From Ciona savignyi (taxonomy: Eukaryota; Chordata; Ascidiacea; Phlebobranchia; Cionidae): 64,000 nucleotides of DNA. Every line of letters begins with the position of its first letter. Position 1 is the first letter of the stretch. The notes beneath the pieces are model-generated. The model was given only the letters and a program-made list of their open reading frames with translations. It was not told the DNA's origin and ran no database searches. The DNA lies in the NCBI GenBank assembly GCA_000149265.1, contig CH003371.1:146196-210195 (forward strand). The letters are read 5' to 3'. Of this stretch, positions 13,001 to 24,900 are shown piece by piece. The translations under genes were made by a program, and so were the position numbers.

Positions 13001-13785
13001 AAATTTTCGTCATGAAGCAACATGTTGTTGAATTTCCAGTAACCACGACCTCGGTCTCGTTCATCAGTTTGAATTTCTGCTGTGACAATCTGATGATCGG
13101 AATGAACACTGGGTACAATGCTTGCCGAAATTGTTCTACCGGATAGACTTTGGGACAATAAAATAAAGTCTATTCGGCTTCCGACTACTGGAGACTTTGA
13201 TAATCTTGTGAATTGTTTTTTGTCTGGGTGAAGTATTCTAAATATATCAAGTAACTGAAAATGGCACATTATCTCAGATAGATGTCTTCTTGCTTGTGAA
13301 TTATGGTGTAGCGCGCTTCCACCGACTTTATCTAATTCATCGGAGATTATTGTGTTGAAGTCTCCAGCGGCAATTATGTCAGTATTTTTATATTTGTTTA
13401 GGTTGTTCGTGAGAGTTTTCCAAAATTTCGCTTCAAATTTATTTGGTGCATAAATACATACCCCAGTAAAGGTGATGTTGTTTAAAGTGACGTTGGCTAA
13501 CAACGTCCTTCCTTCGGGATCGAGTGTTGTGTCATTAATATTAACCTTTTGATTTTTAGGTACTAATAGAGCCACCCCAGCGGATCTATTTGTACCATTT
13601 GCGAAAATTATTTCACCTCCCCATTCCATTTTCCACTGTTTTTCACATTCTTTTGTACAATGTGTTTCTTGTAACAAAATCATATTGTATTTCTTACCTT
13701 TAAGGTAATGGAATATCGCTCTTCGTTTTTTCTTATTCCTAATTCCTGCCACATTGAACGAAGCAATTTGTAAACGGCTCGCCAT
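10015..13785 (-). pseudogene. LINE ORF2: AP endonuclease and reverse transcriptase, frameshifted
   Basis: The first open segment (13785 to 12877) is an exonuclease-endonuclease-phosphatase domain starting at an ATG. Conserved pieces are SFNVAG, LLQETH, AAGDFNT, RIDFIL and HSDHQIV, so the nuclease core looks intact. The second (12742 to 11411) is a reverse transcriptase with ALDLKKAFDSV, RGVRQGDPLSP and the YADD catalytic box. The third (11421 to 10015) holds the C-terminal region with a zinc motif CEMC...THLFCTC. Reading frame is lost near 12945, near 12852 (an A-run) and near 11436 (an A6 run). Two of the three breaks are at homopolymers, so sequencing error is possible, but together with the 3.5-kb insertion upstream they indicate an inactive copy. 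The product would nick DNA and copy element RNA at the nick. Confidence 0.9.
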
Positions 13786-13868
13786 TAATATCCTTTAAGA
13801 TGTAGCATTTCTTCCCGAGTCTATCCAGTTGAATACGGCTCCGCAGCGACATTTCGTGGATGATTTTT

Positions 13869-15898
13869 ATGGGTCCCATTTGGAAAAATGGGACACATAT
13901 TGTTTTTGTCCGTTTTTTTTTTTTCTTTTTTTTTTTTTTTCGTCAAAGGTTTGACAGGCAAGGCTTGTGGCTCCGACATCTACCAGAAGGGGTAATGCAA
14001 TCGTAATGAAACTTTGACATTTGTTAGCGCACATGGTCTAGATATGCAGAAACCAAAATTTTAGGTAATTTATTGACGGGGATTCCCCCGAGAGGTAAAA
14101 AACCAAAACGGTATTTTTTTCTAAAAAAATAGCTTTTTTGAGCATAGCGCTTGAACGGCTACTCCAATTTTAATTAGATTAGGTAAAATGTAACCAACAT
14201 TAGCCAATGATATAACTCTTTGAAGAAATAAAAAAATTACCTAGGGAAATACCCTAAAAAATAAGATTTTGTTCTCAAATCATGATTGTGACATGCATGG
14301 CTTGTGGCTCCGACATCTATCAGAAGGGGTAATGGAATTGAAATGAATCTTTGACATTTCTTAGCGCACATGGTCTAGATATGCAGAAACTAAAATTTTA
14401 GGCAATTTATCGAGAGGGATTCCCCTGGGAGGTGAAAAACCAAAACGGTATTTTTTTTTTTAAATTAGCCTTTTTGGGCATAGCGCTTGAACGGCTACTC
14501 CCATTTAATTAGATTTGGTAAAATGTAACCAACATTAGCCAATGATATAACACTTTGAAGAAATAAAAATTTACCCAGGGAAATACCCTAAAAATAAGAT
14601 TTTGTTCTCAAATCATGATTGTGACATGCATGGCTTGTGGCTCCGACATCTACCAGAAGGGATAATGGAATCGCAATGAATCTTTGACATTTGTTAGCGC
14701 ACATTGTCTAGATATGCAGAAACCAAAATTTTAGGTAATTTATTGAGGGGGATTCCCCAGGGAGGTAAAAAACCTAAACGGTATTTTTTTCTAAAAATTT
14801 AGCTTTTTTGGGCATAGCGCATGAACGACTGTTCCAATGTTGCATCAGATTTGGTAAGATGTGTGTGTACTAGCCATTGCTTTACGAATGAGAAGAAACA
14901 AATTATTTACTCGGAGAAATACCCTAAAAGTAAAGATATGTTCCTAAATCCCGATTGTAACAGTTATGGCCTGTGGCTTCACAATCTACCAGAAGGGTTT
15001 AGGAAATCGTAATGAAACTTTGTCATTTGTTAGACAATATGGTCAAGAAATGCAAAAACCAAAATTTTGGGTAATACATCCAGGGGAATTCCCCTAGTAC
15101 GTAAAAAATCAAAACGTTTTTTTCCTAAATAAATAGCTTTTTCGGGCATAGCGCTTGAACGGCTTCTCAAATTTAAATCAGTTTTAGTGGAATGTAAGTG
15201 CATTAGCAACTGATTCAACACTTTAAAGAAATACTAAAAATACCTAGGGAAATAATCTAAAAAATAAGATTTTGTCCTTAAATCATGATTGCGACAGGCA
15301 TGGCATGGCGCGCCGACATCTCCAACAATGAGTCGTTAAATCGGATTAAAATTTTAAGAATTGTTGGATAACATGACCCAGATTTTAATCTAAAAACAAA
15401 AAATTTACCAAACCCAGGGGAATTCCCCCGAAGCCATGAAATACTAAATCGGGCTGTTTTGGAATTTAGCTTCATTTTACTACAGCGCTTGACATAAGTC
15501 TTTTTAATTTAAAATATTTGTGGTGAAATGTTCGTAAATCTAACATGATTACTTTTTTTACAACACATGGAAAAGAAGATTGGTTTGATAACTATGGGAC
15601 CCATACGTTTATGCTTGCAGAAACAAAACTATGGCAGCCCGGTTAAAACTTTCTGGAATATTGGATAACATGGACCTGGCGTCCACGTATCTAAAATAAC
15701 ATATATTGCGTAATAAACATTAATAACAAGATTGGATTGTTACCCCAGGGACCCATGCGTTTATGCTTGCAGAAACAAACTATATACTCGGTGTATAAAA
15801 TACAAAATGTGGTAAGGGACCCTGCTCGCATAAATATATAGCATACATCATATGTTTTACAAATAGTGGTGGTTAAACACGTGGTTGACACTCTCTAG
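13869..15898 (+). mobile_element. foldback-like element with about five 335-bp tandem units
   Basis: Starts at tatgggtcccatttggaaaa, a hairpin-forming end with a nearby T-run, and finishes at gttgacactctctag. Inside, the landmark around cttgtggctccgacatct recurs near 13955, 14290, 14622, 14957 and 15292, a period of about 335 bp. Most units contain a GGGGAATTCCCC-like palindrome. The outer end (about 300 bp) carries ttatgcttgcagaaaca and acaaatagtggtggttaaac. It has no credible long ORF and sits between ORF1 and ORF2 of the LINE. Confidence 0.8.
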
Positions 15899-16060
15899 TT
15901 TATTTTTTGTTTCCACGATGAAAACAAATCAGGATTATTTAAAAAAAAAATTGGAAAACTGGAAAAAACGGCAAAACGACAGTCGTTAGAACACGTCTAA
16001 AAACAAGCATTATTTTAATAAAATTTGAAAAAATTAGACGTGGCCGCTAAACCCAAATAA
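15899..16060 (+). repeat. short repeat with taaac-type tail, copy 2
   Basis: Shares acggcaaaacgacagtcgtt and gacgtggccgc with the copy at 31393-31575. More diverged than the other two copies. It lies between two pieces of foldback-like DNA. Confidence 0.45.
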
Positions 16061-16424
16061 AGAAAGAAAAAAATGTAATAAATTAAAAAATAAATAATTG
16101 TTTTAAAAGAAAAATTATACCAAGCCTCGAAGAAAAGTGTGCGGTAAAGAGACCCGTGTCCATTAATCAAAGATTTTAACTCGAATTGAAAATGACCACA
16201 AATTTTTTAATTGTTTTTTTCACGAAACACAATTGTCAAGGATTTTTTAAATCGGAATAGAATTTATGTAAAAAGTATGGTAGGCCCTGTGGTTCTTGCA
16301 CAATGTGTGTGGGGTAAAATACCATGCTCGTCTTAATTGTCAATTATACTTATATGTATAGCGATTCGCATGGAGGATCGTTAGTCTTTCTGCTGAAGGT
16401 ATATTTGTCAACGTGCAACTGAAA

Positions 16425-17340
16425 CTAGAGAGTGTCGATCACTTGTTAACCACCAATGTTTTTAAACCCAATATTGAGTGTACGATATATTTTTTTCTAG
16501 CAGAAACTATCGGATTCCGTAATCTGTGGGCTCGCGCTTTTCGTGGCTGAATGCTGGAGCGTTGGCTAAGCTTGCTGCAAAGGGCTGCATCGCGGTCTCT
16601 TGTAAGATGAGCGGAAAGCCCATATGTTTAGTCCCCACAGTACGCCTACTTATTATGGGTCCCATTTGGAAAAATGGCACACATATTGTTTTTGGCCGTT
16701 TTTTATTTTTCGTCCAAGACTTGACTTGACAGGCATAGCTTGTGGCTCGAACTTTTACCAAGAAATGTAATGGAATCGGAATGAAAGTTGGTCATTTGTT
16801 AGACGACATGGTCTAGATATGCAGAAACCAAAATTTGGGTAATATATCCAAGGGAATTCCCCTGGGAGGCAAAAATAGCTTTTTGTTTAAAATATAACCG
16901 GTTCTCTAATTTCAATTAGACTTGGAAAAATGTAATTGCATTAGCCACTCATATAACACTTAAAAGAATTAAAAAAATCACCTAGGGAAATACCCTAAAA
17001 ATAAGATTTTGTTTTAAATCATGGTTGTGACAGGCATGGCTTGTGGCTCCGACATCTATGAGAAGGGGTGATGAAATTGCCAAAAAAATTTGTCATTTGT
17101 TAGACAACATGGCCTAGATATGCAGAAACCAAACTTTTAGGTAATATACCTAGGGGAATTCCCTTGGGAGGTGAAAAAACAAAACATTATTTATTTTTTT
17201 TGGGGGGGGGCATATCGCTTAAACGGCTAAAATGTTAGTTTACTATCCGCCGTTGTACCATTGAGCAAAAAGAAATAAAATACCCCAAAAATTACGACTT
17301 GTTTCTGGACCATGATTGTAATAGGCATTTTGTTCGATTA
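16425..17340 (+). mobile_element. second foldback-like piece inside the LINE
   Basis: Begins with the outer-end motif ctagagagtgtcgatca in inverted orientation, then from about 16656 repeats the hairpin end gggtcccatttggaaaaatg and two 335-bp units up to about 17340, just before the ORF1 stop. It lacks a clean far end. With the copy at 13869-15898 it forms a composite about 3.5 kb long. Nested insertion or rearrangement between copies would explain this. Confidence 0.6.
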
Positions 17341-17352
17341 TCTAACAAACAT

Positions 17353-18633
17353 CTAACTTTGATAACATAACTTAGATTTGCATTCGCTCCCGGCATATCC
17401 ACAAACACAAGAGAATATAACATTTTTACATTCTGGGTTGCTGCAATCTTTATAATTTCCAGGTGACGTTTCAATACTGAGTGTGCCACAGGCGCAGATG
17501 ATTGAGTCGGCATCACAGGTTAAACAACTGACTATACGTGTTGATTTCTTCAGCTCGGGTTGGAACTCTTTACAGCAGGGCAATATTAGCATACGCTCCC
17601 TGCAGACTGCACAATTGGTTGTGGTTTGGGACGTGTCGACTAAAAAGCGAGCGTCATTATTGCAACATGGTTTGGCAACTTTGTATTCTGATGCGCAGTT
17701 AAAACAATGAAATTTGTTGTTTTCTTCTTGTATTAGACCTTCTCGGTTACATTTAGGACATCGGACCTCCATGTTATTGACGTTGAGGCTCATTGATTTT
17801 GTTGCCGGCAAGGGAACCGCTTCAGGGCTGCTAAGAGCGCGTTTATTTCCTCTGTTTTCCTGCGATATTTTAATTTCTTTCAGGCCAGAATTGGCGTCTT
17901 TTTTGGCATGATTGTGTTGGAATTGAGTGCCTTCAGCAAGGCTTGCTTCTTTAACAAGTTTGCCATCAGTCTGTGCAGCACCGACACGTGCTCGAGGGCT
18001 GTTCTCGGGGATCGTTGTGCTGGCTTCGACTGCTTTGCTCTCCAGTTTAGGAAAATCCAATTCGGGCATTTTACATTCGGATTGTTTATGTCCTGGCTCC
18101 TGACAATATTTACATGTGCGAACTTGGCCGGTATATGTCACATACAATTCAAAATCGTTGATGCTAATATAGCTCGGTATGGGGTTTAAATTTAAATCTT
18201 CTTTTGACACCGATAATATTCTCATACCAGATATGAGCCCTAGCTTGTTGAGTTTGCTTTGTACGTTGTGAACAGGAAGGTAGTTCTTTTCAAAATAGGC
18301 CTTAATTTCGTCGTTTTTTAGTGGCACTGGTACCCATCCAATAGCTATATTGATTTTTGAGCTTTCATACAATCGCACAAATTTGATCTTTTCGTTTCTT
18401 TGTAGCATATCCGCCAATTTCATTACACTTTCTCGGTCTGTACAGGTGAAATCCACTAGATTCCCCTTTCTTTCGGCTATTCCCTTCAGCTTTTCCACCG
18501 GAAAATTCACTTCTTTAATAAGGTCACATAATTCCGACCCTGACATCAGTTTAAACGTTCTTGCTGCTAAGCAGTTAGGCCTCTTTAACTCTGAGACCTT
18601 GTGTGCAATCGATGCATACGTTTTCTCCGCCAT
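17353..18633 (-). CDS. LINE ORF1: nucleic-acid-binding protein with CCHC knuckle and extra Cys pairs
   Basis: Starts at ATG 18633 (MAEKTYASIAH) and gives about 426 aa. The N-terminal half resembles the ORF1/ZCCHC3-type fold (inference), followed by a perfect CX2CX4HX4C knuckle, CKYCQEPGHKQSEC. After a polar linker the C-terminal 140 residues hold about ten CxxC or CC pairs, for example RCPKC, FHCFNC, NCAVC, LTCDADSIICAC and FSCVC, suggesting several zinc ribbons. ORF1 proteins coat LINE RNA. The stop at 17353 lies about 13 nt from the edge of the foldback-like insertion, so the natural C terminus may have been altered by it. Frame is otherwise open throughout. Confidence 0.85.
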   Translation of the reverse strand: MAEKTYASIAHKVSELKRPNCLAARTFKLMSGSELCDLIKEVNFPVEKLKGIAERKGNLVDFTCTDRESVMKLADMLQRNEKIKFVRLYESSKINIAIGWVPVPLKNDEIKAYFEKNYLPVHNVQSKLNKLGLISGMRILSVSKEDLNLNPIPSYISINDFELYVTYTGQVRTCKYCQEPGHKQSECKMPELDFPKLESKAVEASTTIPENSPRARVGAAQTDGKLVKEASLAEGTQFQHNHAKKDANSGLKEIKISQENRGNKRALSSPEAVPLPATKSMSLNVNNMEVRCPKCNREGLIQEENNKFHCFNCASEYKVAKPCCNNDARFLVDTSQTTTNCAVCRERMLILPCCKEFQPELKKSTRIVSCLTCDADSIICACGTLSIETSPGNYKDCSNPECKNVIFSCVCGYAGSECKSKLCYQS

Positions 18634-18671
18634 TTTTCGCACCCGCACGCTAGCCGTGCAAATCGTGAATG

Positions 18672-18683
18672 TTAAGCAAACTT
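18672..18683. repeat. LINE target-site duplication, 5' side
   Basis: ttaagcaaactt, identical to 9868-9879. It follows the short LINE 5' leader, 38 nt from the ORF1 start codon. Confidence 0.85.
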
Positions 18684-20810
18684 CAATAACTAATTTCCCA
18701 CATGTGATGGTAATTTCCCCAAAAACATGGAAATATTAAACGAAATTTCGACAGTGGACAATTTTAGAACATAATGCTACAACCCAAAATAAATAATGAA
18801 AACAACATGTGGTGAAGTTACGCTAGTATTTGCTATGTTGATAGCTCTTATAGGAATCAGAATAAACAACTACTCTCAGATGTATGTATGTCACTTGGCT
18901 CTTTGTAATAGAATTGGTTTATACTAAAAGGGAGAAAGCTAATCAACCACCCAACACAACGAGCATTTTATATAAAATGGTAGGAAAAAGTAAATACTAT
19001 AACGATCTTATTTCCTCGTGACATCGATATAAATATTTTCAATAATGGTGACAATAAATCTTAAAACCCTTGTAAAACTCCATTTGATGAGTGATGAGGA
19101 ACAATTTTTATATTTCCATATTTTTAAACTCAATGCCGTTAGGGTGGGTTAGAGAGCGGTTATTATGCCTCTAAAAAGGTTGTGGAGCACTGGATTACAC
19201 GTTGGTATACATTTTTGTGTTTCAGTAATTCCGTATTTTATCACTATCTGACATTACTTATTCGTTTGGGTTTTATATTTTTATATTAGGTTTTATATTT
19301 TTATATTATTTATACTATTTAAAAAAAACGTAATGGGTTTGTTGAAAATATATAACATTTGGGGGATTTTCCAAAGTAATTAAAGAACTGACTACGTTTT
19401 TAACATCTTCGATATAAGTTAAAAAACATAATTTACAATTTTGTTTAAATTCGAAAAATAAGGTTTGGCGCTACACTCCCAAGTAAATTAATGTTTTACG
19501 ATTCTTTGAAATTCTTGTCGCGAAATCGAAGCGAACCGTTTCGTTTACACCCAAGCCGTCAACTAAACGAGTGGTGTCTGTCGAGTGGTGTGCGAACTAC
19601 ATCAACTTCCGCCAAAAACCTTCTACAAAGTATTTTTCTTACCTGCACAGATGTCAGATGAAACGGTTCAACCGTTCTTTACTACAACAGGACTCTCTAT
19701 ATACCCAGCTGCGGTTATAACTGTTTATTTTGTTTATTTAGTCTGGGCCAATTATCCAAGGCCTGCAACCTAAGGTGTGCAATGCAATACGATTTACATC
19801 AAGAAAATTAAGCAGCGCCACACTGTTTGGTTTGATCGGAAATCTATTAGTTTCCGCTTTCAAAATAACTTTGCCCTAGCTATTTTCTATTTAACAAGCC
19901 TTCATATTTACGAAATACAGTTGTTTTAATACGTTTCAGTTATTCGAATATAGATAAACTTCCTTACCAGGTATAGTTCATGTATGCACTTATTGGTAAA
20001 ATCGCTAATCAACTACATGTTGCATCAGTAAGTTTATAGTTACGTATTACATATTTTTGTTGTGTTTATTAAATATAAATTAGATTTTTAGGCCCTCTGT
20101 AAATAGCCTTTGTGGGAATTTGGACCGCATTTTGGTAGTGTTAAAGATGTCTTAAATTTTCCCGTCTCAATCAAAGATTGAAGTAATTAATTTTACTTCT
20201 AACTCAGGTAAAAGACGATTTTAAACTAGCGTAACTATCAAAGAAAAACGCTGTGTAGCCGACTAAAAAAATAGGAGAATAGGGTCCTCGGTTGGGTTAA
20301 GGCGAAAAGGACATGAACAATGTTGACTTGAATTAAGAATTAATTTCGATGATAACCTTATAAAGAAATGTGACAGTGATGGCCATCACGCTGATAAATT
20401 ACAACCGCATGATCAACAATTTGTCACCTTTTTTAACAGGTGTTACCAGTTTGCTGCTAAATTGAGCATATATACCTAAATTAACAGCGCTCTGTTTTTA
20501 GTGAATTACAAAACTGCGGGGCAACAACTTCATGAAGGCCACAAATGACAACCTTTAGTAAATACAGCGCGATCGATACGTGCACTCCAAACATTTCAAA
20601 GTTCACTGTTGCAAAATAATTAATCATTAATAAGTCGCCTCTAATGTTTTCCAGGTTACATAATTAATCATTATTGATAAGGGAATGCTCAGTGTACATG
20701 CACATGTTTCTTATATCTTAAGTATAAGATTGCTTGAAATTGTTAGAAGTGAGATTATAGATACGTTTAACATATTTTTATTGTGTTTATTAAAAATATA
20801 TATTCTTATA
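18684..20810. other. non-coding stretch; no gene seen
   Basis: AT-rich with no convincing exon on either strand. A diffuse direct repeat links about 20030-20095 with 20745-20805 (shared tttgttgtgtttattaaa-like text). The short open frame at 19585-19773 has no recognisable motif. Confidence 0.4.
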
Positions 20811-21278
20811 CAGCAGACGCCGCCTATTATGATCGCGGATAATATGATCAGCCGCTTATTATGACCAATTTGGTAAGGTACGGAATTTCTCCATTAAAAT
20901 TTTTTCGTTTAATAGGACCAAATTTCAGATATGACCAATATTTTCTTTGTCTATCTTATTACAGTACAGCATGCATGTAGCGTGTGCACTCTGTACTGGG
21001 CCTTAATGACGAAACAGTCACATCGCTTTGGCGTATAATCTAAGCCGTAGATTTATTAACACAGTTGTACTATACGTCACTTGTACTGTTACGATACTGC
21101 ACTTTGTTTATTGCCAATATCACACTGTTACTTTGGTTAAACGATGAATTTTTATTTGAACTTCATGTGGTTTACGGCGTCGATTCAGGCGCGGTTATTG
21201 CGACGGTTTTTATAACGATTTGGATATTATGACCAAATCGTCTGGTCCCACTGTGGTCATATTAAGCGGCGCCTACTT
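20811..21278. mobile_element. pogo/Tc1-like MITE
   Basis: The left end cagcagacgccgcctattat is the near-inverted complement of the right end ending in attaagcggcgcctactt, giving about 25-bp terminal inverted repeats. A TA dinucleotide flanks each side (20809-20810 and 21279-21280), as expected for Tc1/mariner-pogo elements. The 468-bp body has no transposase frame, so it would rely on a transposase encoded elsewhere. Confidence 0.7.
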
Positions 21279-21639
21279 TACTATGCTATAATGAGCCGTA
21301 TTGGCTGTCAGCATTTTTGTCTCGAGTTTAAGTCGATAAAAATAGCTTGAGAATTATTACACAGATGGACAGATAAAAGGTAACCATGGCATTGAATGTT
21401 GGCCAACACAGTTTGGAATCCGCGTTTGCACACTTTTTACTTTAGCAAGCAAAGTTTGAACCAAAACCGTATTAGGATTTTTATAAATAATTATTTTTGT
21501 TATAATTAAGGACAGCAAATATATGTATAGAAACTAAGAATTTTTATTATTGCTAAGTCGTATAATGGTATATTTTTTTACATTAAAACGTAAAATCGCC
21601 TCGATTCACCATTATATCCACCCTAACCACAATTGGAAT

Positions 21640-21770
21640 GTTTTGTAGAGCGAATATGTAGTTTGTTATATAGGCAGATACTAATGGGTTCCTAAACAAA
21701 CTATTCTTGTTACCCATGTTCAGTATGACGTATATATTTGTCAGAGATGTGTACGTCATGATCATGTTTT
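21640..21770. repeat. third copy of the GTPase-upstream repeat
   Basis: Shares atgtagtttgtt, actaatgggttcc, ttcttgttacccatgttcag and gatgtgtacgtca with the duplicated sequence at about 170-290 and 790-915. It lies about 200 bp upstream of gene B, so upstream sequence was part of the duplicated GTPase unit. Confidence 0.6.
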
Positions 21771-21943
21771 TATGATATTTTTTGGAAAAGTAGTTTTTTA
21801 AAACAAGACTTGTCTCTACAAATTATTTGGACCGGAATACATATATATATATTAAATTATATGCTAATTAAACTCGTACAAACTATATGTTAAGTCTGTA
21901 ACAATCTCCCTATATCCGGGCTACAGGAAAACAAAAGAGCGTA

Positions 21944-24900
21944 ATGGACCGTGGTTCGCCACATAAAGCCGTGTGTATAGTGGAAATTATAAAAGGTGAA
22001 AATGAACATATTAAGTATCAGCTGAAATTTAATGAATTTGAGAAAATCTTTGATGCTGTTCGAGATGTACCGGTGGCTATCATAAGCATTGCGGGAGCAT
22101 GTCGAAGTGGAAAGTCGTTCATAATGACTTTACTCGCTGACTATTTGTTGAAAAACTCGGTAAGCTAAAACAAATTTACTGAGCAATTATGAACTCTACA
22201 TAAAAAATATTGCATTTCTTATGTAGACCGAAGCATGGGGTATTGAAAAACAGAAAAAATTAACGAAAGTGTTTGACCATAGAGGTGGTATACATGGGCA
22301 CACCAATGGAATTTATGTTACACGGATGCCATTTATGTTTAGAAGTAAAGACGAAAAAGTTTGTGGTTTTGTTACATTGTGTTAGAACGCTACACACATA
22401 TTTATCATAGTTTGTAAAATATTAACAGGAAGTTGCAGTGTTTTTAATGGACACTCAAGGAATGTTTGATAACAAAACAACTGCGAATGATAATTCAATA
22501 ATATTTGCTTGGAGTACCCTGCTAAGCTCTGTTCAGATCTACAACATCAAGGGGCTAATCCAGGAAGACAATCTTCAGCACTTACAGGTAAGTATATGTA
22601 GGGATAGGGTATTCATGCTTATCTCCGTGAATGGGAAAACCAAGGGGGTTATCACACGGGCAATCGTCAGATCACCGCCCATCGTCGGGTTACCGGAGCT
22701 ATTGCAGTGTGTTGTATATGATAGACACGTTCCTTCAATTTGGTAGAACCCATTTATCCGCTGGGTTCAGGCAATGTCCGTAAAGTGCCTTGCCCAAGGA
22801 CACAACCGACTAGCTAGCGACCAGTTTCGCACCTGCAACCTTTCGATTGAAAGGCGACGCACTTAACCGCTAGACCACCGGGCCGGACGTAAATTTTAAA
22901 CGATCATACGATATTTTAAACTTTGATGTAAAAAACGCAATTTTTAGCTGTTCACCGATTATGCACGCTGCGTATCCAATAAGAAGCATAATGTTAGTAC
23001 ATCGTTAAGGGATAACCCAGTGAAGCATCCGTTTCAAGTAAGATGTATGCAATAAATTAACGATATGGTATAACATAATGCAAACATTTGACAGGAACTT
23101 TTGTTTCTTTGTCGCAACTGGGAGGAACCAGATTATCCTATTGGATTTAAAGGAGGATTAGAGTATCTAAAAGTAGTTATGGAAGCTGATAATACAGAAA
23201 ACAAATTGGTTCGACAGCGCCTTAAAGACTCGTTTTCAAATGTTTGCTGCTCGCTTATACCACGCCCAGGAGAATCAATAGCACAACGAGGGTCTAAACA
23301 AAACAAGCCCATTTGCTTTTCGGGTATTCTTATTCTAAGTGTGATACTTGTTATATATAAGCAAATATTAAAGCTAATATTGTATAATTATAAATTTTTA
23401 AACAATCTTTCCGAACTAGGTATCGATTTCTTGAAACTCTTCCAGATATGAAAAAAGTCTTTATCTCCGAAGTCGACGCTTTGGCCAAGCACTTGTTTGG
23501 TAAAGAATACCTTGTCGCTAAGAAGCTGAATGGACTCGAAGTGACCGGAGAAGGGCTTATCGATCTCGCAAGAGAATATGAAAGAATTTTCGTGAGCGGT
23601 GAAATGCCCAAAATTGAAATAATAGTAAAGGTATATAATTAAGAGAGATAATCTACTAGAGATTTCGGTACACCAAGAGATCATAAGTGCCTGTAAGTTA
23701 AATTCGTAATATCTTCCAAAAAAAGTGTCGAACAAAAGATATATCTTCACCAAAGTATAATCTTAAGCAGGCCCGGTGCGAGGAACCGCGGGGCCAAATT
23801 AGAAATGTGATGGCGGGGCCCCTACTCTCATAGCAAAATTTATGGGTGTTTATATATCATAAAATACATACCAGTACATACAAACTACAAAAATATATAT
23901 TTAATACTTGCTATAAAACAAATTAAAGGTAATGTGGATGCTTTTTTACGATATATTGTTTTACTTCCAAACATATATATTGTTTAGCAACCATATTTAT
24001 TATGACGTAACAGGCAGACATAGAAATATAAATTTGACTTATTTACGATGCATAACAAATTGATATTATGAGAAAGAATATTATTTCACTTTTTATTTTA
24101 CGTTTCAGTAGTATTTTAAAAGCTTGTAATACAGAAAGACCCCCGATAGCGCGGGGCCCCTTCAAGGTGCGGGGCCCAATTTGATCTAATCGGTCAAATC
24201 GGCCTAAAACCGGCCCTGATCTTAAGTGTTCAAAAGAATAAATATATATCCATGATTATCCGACAAGCATGCCATGTCGCCCAGATACACACTAAAAAAT
24301 AATTATTAAATCGCTTTGAAGCATCAAGAATTGTTTAAAAAAGAAAATAGGGAAACTTTGAAAGCTACTCAATAATGGTAGATGTGTAACAATGTATCAC
24401 ATTCAATTTCTAAAGCAATCGTCAAACCTGTTAAACGACGGGGCCACAGCTTCCTTATTTAATTTTTTTTATTGGTTGTCTCAGGAGAATAACCAATTGT
24501 CGTGTATGTTAACTAACGATACCGAACTAACTAATCAACTTTTTTTTACCGGGACAATTTTTAATACCATGATGGGCTCGTTACGCAGTCCGTTTTTATA
24601 TCTAATTGGTATATGAGTAGTTATGTCTACGCTACCGACTAAATTATATCTAAGAATAAAAAAAGAAATATGGCGAGTTTAACAGATGTCCAGGGACATC
24701 GCATGCTGATCAAGTGTATAAAAGAAAATATCAAAATTGACCCATAAAATTGTTTTATTGCTATTTTTAGAAATGATTTGATTGTTTAAAATGTTAAATT
24801 ATGACATTATTGAACTACGCAGGACCGTTAATGTTACCTTGTCTGTATTTTTAAACCATTTCAGAGCAATGAAAAGGTGGAGTTTCTTTTTAGAGTCAAA

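Larger units (their letters stand above)
9880..18671 (-). mobile_element. near-full-length L1/Tx1-type LINE, split by later insertions
   Basis: Read on the minus strand it runs from just upstream of ORF1 (18633) to a 3' A-rich tail at about 9881-9920 preceded by a caataaa signal. The 12-bp direct repeat ttaagcaaactt occurs at 9868-9879 and 18672-18683, exactly flanking the element, as expected for target-primed reverse transcription. ORF1 (CCHC zinc knuckle) and ORF2 (endonuclease, reverse transcriptase, C-terminal zinc motif) share this one insertion. ORF1 and ORF2 are separated by about 3.5 kb of foldback-like repeat DNA (13869-17340), which must have been inserted afterwards. ORF2 has at least three frameshifts, so this copy is dead. 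The 5' leader is only about 38 nt, so mild 5' truncation cannot be excluded. Clade assignment is by motif recall, not by tree. Confidence 0.85.

Noticed and set aside
18350-18739. Plus-strand open frame of 129 codons
   Set aside because: Antisense shadow of LINE ORF1, which has clear motifs on the minus strand.
19585-19773. 62-codon open frame in the intergenic region
   Set aside because: No motif, no splice context, ordinary length by chance in this composition.
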